Assembly (NCBI GenBank): GCA_023386955.1
Contig: JAEWIS010000060.1
Location: 1-64,000, forward strand
DNA: 64,000 bases
Direction: 5' to 3'
Origin: Bacillota bacterium
GTDB taxonomy: Bacteria; Bacillota; Bacilli; Paenibacillales; NBRC-103111
Positions 9,027-17,537 of this stretch are shown piece by piece. A program made the translations under genes and the position numbers. The stretch's first letter is position 1, and every line of letters starts with the position of its first letter. The notes below the pieces were generated by a model. That model did not search any database and was not told the origin of the DNA. It worked only from the letters and a program-made list of their open reading frames with translations.

Positions 9027-9213
9027 GATCAGGTATTCGGAGGGTAAGTATAGACTAGCAAGCTCTTCGGATCTAAGAGGGAAGCCGGTGCCAAGCCGGC
9101 GCGGTCCCCGCCACTGTAGCGGTGCTTAAACCGACTGGACTTTTTGCCACTGGCGTACTGCCGGGAAGGCGTCCTCGGAGCTCATGCACCGGAGCCAGGA
9201 GACCTGCCTGATC
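9027..9213 (+). promoter_or_regulatory. Adenosylcobalamin riboswitch aptamer (B12 element)
   Basis: The closing helix pairs GATCAGG (9027-9033) with CCTGATC (9207-9213). Inside are GCCGGTGCCAAGCCGGCGCG, GGTCCCCGCCACTGT and the B12 box GCCAGGAGACCTGCC near 9194, in the order and spacing expected of class I cobalamin riboswitches. It precedes nrdD by about 210 bases. Riboswitches of this class usually repress in the presence of adenosylcobalamin. Confidence 0.93.
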
Positions 9214-9325
9214 ATGAGCATTTTTTACCCACGGAGGATGGGGCGGTGTTCGAATACCCAGGAAATTCCTGCAGGCATTCCGGACGGGATGTGCTGCATC
9301 ATCCGAAGCGTATTCGCGCGTCTTT

Positions 9326-9372
9326 CGACTCCTTCTTGGCAAGAAGGAGTCGGGGGGCGCCTTTATTTCCCC
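9326..9372 (+). terminator. Likely riboswitch expression-platform hairpin
   Basis: CGACTCCTTCTT (9326-9337) pairs perfectly with AAGAAGGAGTCG (9341-9352) around a GGC loop. The tail is GGGGGCGCCTTTATTT rather than a clean U-run, so termination is plausible but not certain. It lies between the B12 aptamer and the nrdD ribosome binding site. Confidence 0.6.
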
Positions 9373-9422
9373 CTATACGGCAGTTTATTCCTACTACATA
9401 TCACACTAGGAGATGTTGGAGC

Positions 9423-11744
9423 TTGATTACCACTATTCGCAAAAGAGACGGCCGTGAGGCGCTGTTCGCCATCGACAAAATCACCAACGCGATCATGAAG
9501 GCCACTTATGCCACCAAGGAAGCCGATCCGGCGCAGGCAATGAGCTTGGCCATGAAGGTGATGCAGAGTCTGGAGGGGAAGGATGGCGCTGCCGTTCCGT
9601 TCGTGGAGCAGATTCAGGACACTGTGGAGGAGGTTCTGATGAATGAAGGGCTGGTCCACACGGCCAAGGCCTACATCCTCTACCGGGCGGAGCGTTCGCG
9701 GATCCGGGAGATGGACACGCGCCTCATGAAGGTGTTCGAAGAAATTACCTATCAGGACGCCTCTAACAGCGAGATCAAGCGGGAAAATGCCAACATCGAC
9801 GGCAATACCTCCATGGGCACTATGCTCAAGTACGGCTCGGAGGGTGCGAAGCAGTTTAATGAGCTGTTTGTACTGAAGCCGGAGCATGCCGCCGCCCACA
9901 AGGACGGGGATGTGCACATTCACGATCTGGATTTTCTGACCTTGACCACTACCTGCTGCCAGATTGACATCGAGAAGCTGTTTAAGAGCGGCTTCGGCAC
10001 CGGTCACGGCCAAGTGCGTGAGCCCAACGATATCCAGAGCTATGCGGCCCTGGCCTGCATCGCCATCCAGTCCAACCAGAACGACCAGCATGGCGGCCAA
10101 AGCATTCCCAATTTCGACTACGGTCTGGCGGCGGGTGTAACCAAAACGTATTCCCGGCTCTACCGCAGCAACCTGCTGAAGGCCCTGGAATGGCGCTGGA
10201 GTGTGGATGCGCAAGGGCTGGAGCGACTGGCTGAAGCCTTCGGCGCATGGAGTGCAGACGGATCGGTTTTCCCCCGGATGAACCGGGATGAAGCCGAAGC
10301 GGAGCGGGAGTTTGCCCTTCTGGCCGAGATTCTGGGCAGCCCGGCGGCAGCAACCGAGGCTCAGGCGATGGCCGTGCGCCAAGCTATGGCGGAGACTGAA
10401 CGCAGCACCTACCAGGCCATGGAGGCGCTGATTCATAATCTGAACACCATGCACAGCCGTGCCGGAGCGCAGATTCCCTTCAGCTCCATCAACTACGGCA
10501 CCGATACCAGCCCCGAAGGACGGCTGGTGGTGATGGGCATTCTCCATGCCACCGAACGGGGATTGGGCAACGGCGAAACGCCGATTTTCCCGATCCAGAT
10601 TTTCCGGGTGAAGGAAGGCGTGAATTACAACCCTGGAGATCCCAACTACGATCTGTTCCAGCGGGCCTGCCAGGTCAGTGCTAAACGGCTGTTTCCGAAT
10701 TTCTCCTTCCAGGACGCACCGTTCAATCTGGAATTCTATAAGGAAGGCTCTCCGGAGTCCGAGATCGCCTATATGGGCTGCCGGACCCGCGTGATCAGCA
10801 ATGTCCATGACAAGGACCGCCAGATTACCTTCGGCCGGGGGAACCTGAGCTTCACCACCATCAACCTGCCGCGTCTGGCTCTGGAGCACCGTGGGGATGT
10901 AGAGGGCTTTATGGCGGCCCTGGAGCAAAAGATGGAGCTGGTCATCGAGCAGCTGCTGGAGCGTTACGAAATCCAGGCCCGCAAGCGGGTGAAGAATTTC
11001 CCGTTCCTGATGGGCCAGGGGGTTTGGATCGACTCCGACAAGCTTTCCCCTGACGATGAAATCCGCGAGGTGATCAAACACGGCTCCTTGTCGGCAGGCT
11101 TCATAGGGCTGGCGGAATGTCTGAAGGCTCTCATCGGCAGCCACCACGGCGAATCCGAGGAGGCCCAGGAGCTGGGAATCCGGATCATCAAGCATATGCG
11201 CCAAAAAATGGACGAAACCGCAGAGCGCACCGGGATGAACTTCTCCCTGCTGGCGACTCCGGCGGAAGGAACGGCAGGCCGGTTCGTGCGGATGGACCGC
11301 AAGCGCTATGGCTCCATTCCCGGCGTTACCGACCGGGATTATTACACCAACAGCTTCCATGTGCCGGTGTATCACGGGATTACCGCTTTTGCCAAGATCC
11401 GCAAGGAAGCCCCGTATCATGCGTTCACCAATGCAGGCCACATCACCTATGTGGAGCTGGACGGCGATCCGGTGCATAACCCGACGGCTTTCGAAACCGT
11501 CATCCGGGCTATGAAGGAAGCCGGCATCGGCTACGGCTCGGTGAACCATCCGGTAGACCGGGACCCGGTCTGCGGCTACACCGGCGTCATCGGCGACCGC
11601 TGCCCGCGCTGCGGACGGCGTGAGCATGAGGGTCCGGTAGGCTTCGAGCGGATCCGGCGGATTACCGGATACCTGGTGGGCACCCTGGACCGGTTCAACG
11701 ACGCCAAGCGCGCCGAAGAACGGGACCGGGTGAAGCACCTGTAA
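9423..11744 (+). CDS. nrdD: Anaerobic (class III) ribonucleoside-triphosphate reductase
   Basis: NrdD reduces ribonucleoside triphosphates with a glycyl radical under anoxia. The 773-residue product begins with an ATP-cone (ITTIRKRDGREALFAIDKI..., residues 1-95). The active-site Cys is in MGCRTRVISN near residue 453. The glycyl radical site is RRITGYLVG near residue 748. Just before it is a zinc ribbon with DPVCGY and CPRCGR. Only three Cys are obvious there, the usual fourth position being Asp. The start is TTG at 9423, preceded by TAGGAG; the open frame extends upstream into the riboswitch and cannot all be coding. It is the first gene of the cluster and is under the B12 riboswitch. Confidence 0.93.
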   Translation: MITTIRKRDGREALFAIDKITNAIMKATYATKEADPAQAMSLAMKVMQSLEGKDGAAVPFVEQIQDTVEEVLMNEGLVHTAKAYILYRAERSRIREMDTRLMKVFEEITYQDASNSEIKRENANIDGNTSMGTMLKYGSEGAKQFNELFVLKPEHAAAHKDGDVHIHDLDFLTLTTTCCQIDIEKLFKSGFGTGHGQVREPNDIQSYAALACIAIQSNQNDQHGGQSIPNFDYGLAAGVTKTYSRLYRSNLLKALEWRWSVDAQGLERLAEAFGAWSADGSVFPRMNRDEAEAEREFALLAEILGSPAAATEAQAMAVRQAMAETERSTYQAMEALIHNLNTMHSRAGAQIPFSSINYGTDTSPEGRLVVMGILHATERGLGNGETPIFPIQIFRVKEGVNYNPGDPNYDLFQRACQVSAKRLFPNFSFQDAPFNLEFYKEGSPESEIAYMGCRTRVISNVHDKDRQITFGRGNLSFTTINLPRLALEHRGDVEGFMAALEQKMELVIEQLLERYEIQARKRVKNFPFLMGQGVWIDSDKLSPDDEIREVIKHGSLSAGFIGLAECLKALIGSHHGESEEAQELGIRIIKHMRQKMDETAERTGMNFSLLATPAEGTAGRFVRMDRKRYGSIPGVTDRDYYTNSFHVPVYHGITAFAKIRKEAPYHAFTNAGHITYVELDGDPVHNPTAFETVIRAMKEAGIGYGSVNHPVDRDPVCGYTGVIGDRCPRCGRREHEGPVGFERIRRITGYLVGTLDRFNDAKRAEERDRVKHL

Positions 11745-11772
11745 GATGTGTGAAGGGAAAACCGAGCTTAAA

Positions 11773-11836
11773 GAAGTGGGGCTTCTGACGAAGGCCCAGT
11801 GAATGCTTACGAAGTGGGGTCTTCTGACGAAGACCC
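11773..11836 (+). repeat. Two tandem TGAC-loop hairpins between nrdD and nrdG
   Basis: Two copies of GAAGTGGGGNYTTCTGACGAAGRCCCA lie 38 bases apart. The second folds as GGGTCTTC-TGAC-GAAGACCC, a perfect 8-bp stem. The first folds as GGGC-TTC-TGAC-GAA-g-GCCC with one bulge. The loop is constant while stem bases change with partial compensation. The second hairpin ends one base before the nrdG ribosome binding site. Confidence 0.75.
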
Positions 11837-11851
11837 ATAGGAGGCACCAAC

Positions 11852-12400
11852 ATGGAAAGGCAAATCGGCATGCTCCGGCTGGCGGGAATCGTGCAGGAAT
11901 CCATCGTGGATGGGCCGGGCATCCGGATGACGGTATTCGGGCAGGGCTGCCCCCATGCTTGTCCGGGCTGCCACAATCCCCATACCCACAGCTTTGAGGG
12001 CGGCACACTCCGCTCTGTGGAATCGATTCTGGCGGAGATCAGGGAGAACCCCCTGCTGGCGGGCATAACGCTAAGCGGCGGTGAACCCTTCGGGCAGGCT
12101 GCGGAATTCGCCCGTCTGGCCCGGGGCGTGAAGGCCATGGGCCGGTCGGTGATCACCTACACCGGCTACACCTTCGAGGCGCTGCTGGCCCAGGCGGACC
12201 GCCATCCCGGATGGCGGGAACTGCTTGCCGCCAGCGACTATCTGATGGACGGGCGCTTCCTTGAAGCGCGGCGCACCTTTGATCTTCCCTTCCGGGGATC
12301 GGACAACCAGCGGTTTCTGGACGCTGCCGAATCCATGCGCCAAGGCCGGGCGGTTTCCGCCGAAGCGGTGGTGGGCACGCTGGCCGTATCCACGGCATAA
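11852..12400 (+). CDS. nrdG: Anaerobic RNR-activating radical SAM enzyme
   Basis: NrdG uses S-adenosylmethionine and a [4Fe-4S] cluster to make the glycyl radical on NrdD. The cluster motif is CPHACPGCHNP (CxxxCxxC) near residue 31, preceded by ESIVDGPGIRMTVFGQGC, which is typical of activases. TLSGGEPF provides the GGE SAM-binding motif, and YTGYTFEAL and YLMDGRF are family features. Length, 182 residues, is normal. An ATAGGAGG site lies eight bases upstream of the ATG and could be affected by the hairpin that abuts it. It follows nrdD by 107 bases. Confidence 0.95.
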   Translation: MERQIGMLRLAGIVQESIVDGPGIRMTVFGQGCPHACPGCHNPHTHSFEGGTLRSVESILAEIRENPLLAGITLSGGEPFGQAAEFARLARGVKAMGRSVITYTGYTFEALLAQADRHPGWRELLAASDYLMDGRFLEARRTFDLPFRGSDNQRFLDAAESMRQGRAVSAEAVVGTLAVSTA

Positions 12401-12447
12401 CCCAAAAGTGACGTGAAGCTCTGAATCGGAATCCGATACCTTTTGGG
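12401..12447 (+). other. Two-stem hairpin between nrdG and nrdI
   Basis: CCCAAAAG (12401-12408) pairs with CTTTTGGG (12440-12447), and the loop holds a second perfect stem, ATCGG-AAT-CCGAT. There is no U-tract after it, so it is more likely an RNA-processing or stability element than a terminator. Confidence 0.55.
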
Positions 12448-12490
12448 GGAGCCACCGGTAAACATATCTTAATCAAGAGGAGGGACAGCG

Positions 12491-12886
12491 ATGCTGATCG
12501 TATATGATTCCCGGACCGGCAATGTCCGGCGTTTCGTCAACGGATTGGGACGGCGGGCAGTAGCGGCGGCAGAGGCGGGGGAGCTCCAGGAGCCCTTCGT
12601 GCTGGTAACCTACACCACGGGCTTCGGCCAGGTGCCGGACAGCACAGCGCGCTTCCTTCAGAAGAACGGCCACTGTCTGGCAGGCGTTGCCGCGAGCGGC
12701 AACCGCAACTGGGGGGACGGCTTTGCCAAAGCGGCGGACCGGATCGGCGCCCAGTACCGGGTGCCGGTGCTGGCCCGGTTCGAGCTCTCCGGCACCGCCA
12801 AGGAGGCGGTGCAGTTCCTGGAGGAGCTGGACCGGCTGGCGGTAACAGCGGATGTGCAGCGCACCGTGCAGACGGGCCGGGTTTAA
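12491..12886 (+). CDS. nrdI: Flavodoxin-like NrdI for class Ib RNR
   Basis: NrdI is the flavodoxin-like protein that supplies oxidant for assembly of the dimanganese-tyrosyl radical in NrdF. The 131-residue product opens with YDSRTGNVRRFV (FMN phosphate loop), then VTYTTGFGQVP and the characteristic ASGNRNWGDGFAKAADRI. It has a strong GAGGAGGG site. It lies between the class III and class Ib genes, as expected for a partner of nrdEF, and is separated from nrdE by the mirrored repeat array. Confidence 0.93.
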   Translation: MLIVYDSRTGNVRRFVNGLGRRAVAAAEAGELQEPFVLVTYTTGFGQVPDSTARFLQKNGHCLAGVAASGNRNWGDGFAKAADRIGAQYRVPVLARFELSGTAKEAVQFLEELDRLAVTADVQRTVQTGRV

Positions 12887-12960
12887 ACCGATTTGTGCGG
12901 GCGGATGGTCGTCCCAACGGCTTGCGATTTCGCCGCTTTTGGGCTATCCCGCACACTGCC

Positions 12961-13156
12961 GGATTTTTAACGGAAGTGAGCGCCCTTATTTGCTTCAAAA
13001 CAGGGCTGCTGGAATTCTAACGGAAGCAGGAGACGTTATTTGCACAAATCCGGGCCTCCCGGAGGCGATTTGGCTCCAATAGCGGCTCTGGCCGCCGTTA
13101 GAATTTACGAAGTGGCCAAAACCCGGAAATAACGGCGCTCACCGCCGTTAGAATCC
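12961..13156. repeat. Mirrored four-unit repeat array (++--), nrdI-nrdE spacer
   Basis: Four related 33-base units lie in a symmetric array. Two direct units start at 12961 and 13011 and two inverted units end at 13106 and 13156. Each carries (T)TCTAACGG and CGTTATTTGC-like ends. The centre is 13058, where CAAATC (13045-13050) pairs exactly with GATTTG (13067-13072). The outer and inner unit pairs can both base-pair, giving an imperfect hairpin of almost 200 bases. No open frame is present. Confidence 0.8.
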
Positions 13157-13390
13157 GCACATTGCCCAACGCCCAGCAAAGAAGAGAAAACAACGGTTAC
13201 TAGGCACAGCATTTTCGCATATATCCGCAGCCTCTGAGCCAACGCCCACCCCGGACGTCAAAACGCCGGGTACTAGGCGCATCATACCCTACATATGTAC
13301 CTCCCCCAACAGCCAAAACCGGGGAGTATCACAAACTTGACTGAGAACCTTTCTCACACTTGCATACGAACTAAAGGAGGCGGAAGCCAG

Positions 13391-15475
13391 ATGCGCTATT
13401 TGGAGTTGAACAATCAGCTGATGCAGCGGGATGCCGACGGGTTCTTCCGTCTGGATAAGGACCGTGAAGCCGCCGATGCTTTTATGGAGGAGGCTGCGGC
13501 CCGGAGCAAGACCTTCAGCAGCACCGCAGAAAAGGTTCGTTACATGATCGACAACGACTATTATGAGGATGTGTACGCCCACTATTCCGAACAAGCGGTA
13601 GAGGAGGTCTACGCCCTGGCCCACAGGTACGACTTCCGCTTCCCTTCTTACATGGCGGCATCCAAATTCTATACAGATTACGCCCTGCGTACCGATGACC
13701 GCTCCGTCTATCTGGAGCATTATCCGGACCGTGTGGCCATAGTCGCCCTCTATCTGGGCCGGGGCAGCAAGGAGCTGGCCCTGCAGCTCACCGCTTCCAT
13801 GATGGAGCAGCGGCTGCAGCCTGCCACCCCCACCTTCCTCAACGCCGGCAAAAAACGCCGTGGCGAGATGGTATCCTGCTTCCTTTTGGAAATGGACGAT
13901 TCCCTCAACTCCATCAACTACGTGCTGGGCACCTGTATGCAGCTGTCCAAAATCGGCGGCGGCGTAGCCGTGAACCTCTCCAAGCTGAGAAGCCGTGGCG
14001 AACCCATCAAGGGTGTGGAAGGGGCGGCCAAGGGCATTATGCCCGTCCTGAAGCTCATGGAGGATGCCTTCTCCTATGCCGACCAGATGGGGCAGCGCAA
14101 GGGCTCCGGCGCGGCGTATTACAATATTTTCGGCTGGGACGTACTGGAGTTCCTGGACAGCAAGAAGATCAACGCCGACGAGAAGATCCGTCTCAAAACC
14201 CTCTCCATCGGCTTAATCGTTCCGGATAAGCTCTACCAACTGGCAGAGGCGGATGAACCGCTGTACGTCTTCGCCCCGTACACCGTTTACAAGGCTTACG
14301 GCAAATACCTGGATGACCTGAACCTGGATGACATGTACGAAACCCTGCTGGCAGACGACCGGGTGAAAAAGAAGCGGATCATGTCTGCCCGGGAAATGCT
14401 GATCAAGATCGCCGCCACCCAGATGGAGTCCGGCTATCCGTACATCATGAACAAGTCCAACGCCAACCGCGGTCACGCGTTGTCCGCTTTGGGCACCGTG
14501 AACATGTCCAACCTTTGCACAGAGATTTTCCAGCTGCAGGAGGTTTCGGAGATCGGCGACTACGGCCATCCTGACTTGATCCGCAAGGACATCAGCTGCA
14601 ATCTGGCCTCCCTGAACATCGCAAACGTGATGGAGACGGGCCTTCTGGAGCGCTCTGTCCGGGAGGGGATGCGTGCCCTCACCGCTGTCAGCGACATGAC
14701 CACCGTGGCCAATGCCCCCGGTATCGTCAAGGCCAACCAGGAGCTGCATTCCGTGGGTCTCGGTGCCATGAACCTGCACGGCTTTCTGGCCAAAAGCCGG
14801 ATCGCCTACGAAAGCGCGGATGCCCGTGAGTTTGCCCGCAGCTTTTTTATGATGATGAATTATTATTCGCTGGCCGAAAGCATGGAGATTGCCCGGGAGA
14901 AGGGCGAAACGTTCCAGGGGTTTGAGAAGTCCGATTATGCTACAGGATCCTACTTCAAGAAGTATCTGGAGACGGACTACCGTCCAACCAGCGCTAAGGT
15001 GAAGGCTCTGTTTGGGCAGATGCCCATCCCGTCCCCGGAGGACTGGCGGCGGCTGCAGGAGCAGGTGCGGACCCACGGGCTGTACCATGCTTACCGGCTG
15101 GCGATTGCGCCTACCCAGAGCATCTCCTATGTGCAAAATGCCACCTCCAGCGTGATGCCCATCGTCTCGCCTATTGAGACCCGGACCTACGCCAACTCGA
15201 CCACCTATTACCCGATGCCCTTTTTGGCCCGGGACAATATTTTCTATTACAAGTCCGCGTACCAGATGGACCAGTTCAAGGTGCTGGACCTGATCGCCGA
15301 AATTCAGACCCATGTGGACCAGGGGATTTCTACAGTGCTGCATGTAAACAGCGATATTTCTACCCGGCAGCTGGCCCGGTACTATATTTACGCCGCCCGG
15401 ATCGGCCTGAAATCTCTCTACTACACTCGCACCAACATGCTGTCGGTGGAGGAGTGCATCGCCTGTTCCGTGTAA
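13391..15475 (+). CDS. nrdE: Class Ib ribonucleoside-diphosphate reductase, alpha subunit
   Basis: NrdE is the catalytic subunit of the aerobic manganese/iron class Ib reductase. The 694-residue sequence has no ATP-cone, as is usual for NrdE. It shows ATPTFLNAGKKRRGEMVSCFLLEMDDS with a redox Cys, SKIGGGVAVNLSKLRSRG, the NMSNLCTEI active-site Cys block and ISCNLASLNI. It ends in ECIACSV, the CxxC pair that is reduced by a redoxin. The ATG at 13391 has TAAAGGAGGC ten bases upstream, which rules out the longer open frame from 13295. NrdF follows after 43 bases. Confidence 0.95.
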   Translation: MRYLELNNQLMQRDADGFFRLDKDREAADAFMEEAAARSKTFSSTAEKVRYMIDNDYYEDVYAHYSEQAVEEVYALAHRYDFRFPSYMAASKFYTDYALRTDDRSVYLEHYPDRVAIVALYLGRGSKELALQLTASMMEQRLQPATPTFLNAGKKRRGEMVSCFLLEMDDSLNSINYVLGTCMQLSKIGGGVAVNLSKLRSRGEPIKGVEGAAKGIMPVLKLMEDAFSYADQMGQRKGSGAAYYNIFGWDVLEFLDSKKINADEKIRLKTLSIGLIVPDKLYQLAEADEPLYVFAPYTVYKAYGKYLDDLNLDDMYETLLADDRVKKKRIMSAREMLIKIAATQMESGYPYIMNKSNANRGHALSALGTVNMSNLCTEIFQLQEVSEIGDYGHPDLIRKDISCNLASLNIANVMETGLLERSVREGMRALTAVSDMTTVANAPGIVKANQELHSVGLGAMNLHGFLAKSRIAYESADAREFARSFFMMMNYYSLAESMEIAREKGETFQGFEKSDYATGSYFKKYLETDYRPTSAKVKALFGQMPIPSPEDWRRLQEQVRTHGLYHAYRLAIAPTQSISYVQNATSSVMPIVSPIETRTYANSTTYYPMPFLARDNIFYYKSAYQMDQFKVLDLIAEIQTHVDQGISTVLHVNSDISTRQLARYYIYAARIGLKSLYYTRTNMLSVEECIACSV

Positions 15476-15518
15476 GACAGAAGGGCAAGCCATTTTTTAT
15501 GAAAAAGGGGGAAGCAGC

Positions 15519-16508
15519 ATGTGCGCCATTAAAGCGGTCAACTGGAACCGCCCGGATGATGATTTTACCCAGGTATTCTGGAGCCAGAATATTATGCAGT
15601 TCTGGACCGACGACGAGATTCCCCTGTCCGATGACAAAATGTCCTGGATCACGCTGAGCAAGCCGGAGCAGGATTTATATATGAAGGTACTGGGCGGGCT
15701 GACCCTGTTGGATACGGTGCAGGGCGGCGTGGGCATGCCGCAGATTCTGGAGCATGTGGAGGGGCTGCAGCGCAAGGCGGTGCTGGGTTTTATGGCCATG
15801 ATGGAGCAGATCCACGCCAAGTCCTACAGCAGTATTTTCACCACGCTGGCCTCCAATGAGGAGATTGACGCCATCTTCGAATGGGTGGAGCAGCATCCAT
15901 GCCTCCAGTACAAGGCGGAAACCATTTCGGCCTATTACAAAAATATCACGGATGCACGCGGCCTCTACTTGGCCATGGGCGCGTCGGTGCTCCTGGAAAG
16001 CTATCTGTTCTACAGCGGCTTCTTCTACCCCCTCTACCTGGCGGGTCAGGGCAAAATGACCTCCAGCGGCGAGATCATCGACCTGATCCTCCGGGACGAA
16101 AGCATCCACGGGTTGTATGTGGGTGTGCTGGCCCAGGAGATTTACGCCGGGCTGCCTGCTGAAGAGCAGGAGTCGGCTAAGGCGGAGCTGCTGGAATTGC
16201 TGCGCAAGCTCCATGCCAATGAAGAGCGGTATACGGAGGAGCTGTACGACCCGTTGGGGCTGACGGAGGAGGTCAAAACCTTCCTGCGCTACAATGCCAA
16301 CAAGGCCATGATGAACATGGGACTGGAGGCGCCATTTCCGGAGGAGGAGATCAACGCTATCGTCCAGAACGGCATCCGGACCCAGACCAAGCAGCATGAC
16401 TTTTTCTCCAAAAAAGGAAACGGCTACGTCAAGGCGCTTAAGGTGGAGCCCTTGGCCGACGAGGACTTCCAATTCGATTGGCTGTCGGAAAAGGCTGGAG
16501 TCAATTAG
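15519..16508 (+). CDS. nrdF: Class Ib ribonucleoside-diphosphate reductase, beta subunit
   Basis: NrdF carries the dimetal site and tyrosyl radical that start catalysis in NrdE. Metal ligands are visible in LTLLDTVQGG (Asp), MEQIHAKSYS (Glu and His), LLESYLFYSGF (Glu) and LILRDESIHGLYVG (Glu and His). The 329-residue length is normal. The ATG follows GGGGGAAG. It is the last gene of the cluster and is followed by a strong hairpin with a T-run. Confidence 0.95.
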   Translation: MCAIKAVNWNRPDDDFTQVFWSQNIMQFWTDDEIPLSDDKMSWITLSKPEQDLYMKVLGGLTLLDTVQGGVGMPQILEHVEGLQRKAVLGFMAMMEQIHAKSYSSIFTTLASNEEIDAIFEWVEQHPCLQYKAETISAYYKNITDARGLYLAMGASVLLESYLFYSGFFYPLYLAGQGKMTSSGEIIDLILRDESIHGLYVGVLAQEIYAGLPAEEQESAKAELLELLRKLHANEERYTEELYDPLGLTEEVKTFLRYNANKAMMNMGLEAPFPEEEINAIVQNGIRTQTKQHDFFSKKGNGYVKALKVEPLADEDFQFDWLSEKAGVN

Positions 16509-16517
16509 GCGAAACAT

Positions 16518-16584
16518 AAAAAAGGGCGGTTGGACCGCCGGAGCTTCCCATTGCGAGGGATGTCCGGGGCCAGCCGCCTTTTTT
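16518..16584 (+). terminator. Terminator after nrdF
   Basis: AAAAAAGGGCGGTTGG pairs with CCAGCCGCCTTTTTT across a loop that holds its own GCGGT/ACCGC stem. The 3' arm ends in a six-T run. The A-run on the 5' side allows it to work for the convergent APH-like gene too. Confidence 0.8.
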
Positions 16585-16636
16585 GGTTGTGGCGAGGTGG
16601 TTAGGCAGGTTCTGCTTGTCCAAATCTACCGCTTGA

Positions 16637-17497
16637 TCAGCCGCCGGATGTCTCCAGCTCTTTCAAGCGTGTGCGGACCAGTCCGGCCAGCTGTGTTTTT
16701 TCCTGGGCAGGCAGCCATTCGATCAGACGGGCGGCAGCAACGGGAAGCATCCACTGCTCCAGCTCACTGCGGCTTATGCCGGAAAGCTTCAGGTAATGCT
16801 CCAGATACGTACGGGTCAGGCGTTTGCGGACCATCCCGATGACGGTGTTGATCCATTGGGGGGTCCCGTCGGGTAAGCTTCCATGCTGCAGCATCAGCAC
16901 CGTTCTTGCGGCATCCCCGGCAGGGCTGCCCGATACGGCAGTGGCCCAGTCGATGATAAAAGGCTGTGTGCCCAGAAGCACATTATCCGGGTGGAAATCC
17001 CCGTGACACAGCCGGTTTTCCTCCGGCAAGGCTGCCGTATAGCGGATAATTCGCTCCTTTTCCGTTTCCGTCAAGACTGGCGCTTGCCGGATAGAATCCG
17101 TGAGGGCAACCTTCATAGAGCGGAATGGCGAGGTCTCGTCAGTCGGAATACGGTGAATCTCAGCATGCAGGGAGGCCAGCAGCCGGGCGCCCCGTTTTTG
17201 GAAACCAGGCACAAGTATCCGTTTCATGAGGGTAGGCCCTTGAATGCGTTGGAAAACAATGGACAGCCCGGCTTCTTCCTCTAGAAGCTGGAAGGCGCGC
17301 GGCACGGAGAGACCCTGGCGGTACACCCAATCGCTTGCTGCAAACTCTGCGCGGATCCCATGTTGGGGAAAGCCGCTTCTAAAACGTTTCATTATGCGGT
17401 CATTGCCCAATGCCATGACCTGCGCGGTTCTTCCATTGCCCACAACAGCGTGGGGTGAAGATACGCTTTTCTCAGCGGGGCGTTTTGCGGTTTCCAT
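16637..17497 (-). CDS. Aminoglycoside phosphotransferase-fold kinase
   Basis: An APH/choline kinase-like enzyme of 286 residues. It has the Brenner motif CHGDFHPDNVLLG, with catalytic Asp and metal-binding Asn, and the DFG-like IIDWATA. The N-lobe has AQVMALGNDRIMKRF. The substrate cannot be told from sequence; the family includes antibiotic, choline and sugar kinases. The ATG at 17497 is preceded by GAAGGA, whereas the open frame starts 11 codons earlier without a site. It lies 40 bases downstream of an AAC(3)-like gene on the same strand, which makes a small-molecule modification pair possible. Confidence 0.8.
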   Translation of the reverse strand: METAKRPAEKSVSSPHAVVGNGRTAQVMALGNDRIMKRFRSGFPQHGIRAEFAASDWVYRQGLSVPRAFQLLEEEAGLSIVFQRIQGPTLMKRILVPGFQKRGARLLASLHAEIHRIPTDETSPFRSMKVALTDSIRQAPVLTETEKERIIRYTAALPEENRLCHGDFHPDNVLLGTQPFIIDWATAVSGSPAGDAARTVLMLQHGSLPDGTPQWINTVIGMVRKRLTRTYLEHYLKLSGISRSELEQWMLPVAAARLIEWLPAQEKTQLAGLVRTRLKELETSGG

Positions 17498-17537
17498 AAA
17501 AAATCCTTCTTTCTGTTTAATAAGAAGCAAACATGGC

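Noticed and set aside
9363..12008. An 881-residue open frame on the minus strand opposite nrdD/nrdG
   Set aside because: It is a mirror of strongly recognised nrdD and nrdG codons. It has no domain, no start signal, and arises from the GC-biased third positions.
12401..12447. Terminator ending an nrdDG operon
   Set aside because: The stem is good but no U-tract follows, so it was kept only as an unclassified hairpin.
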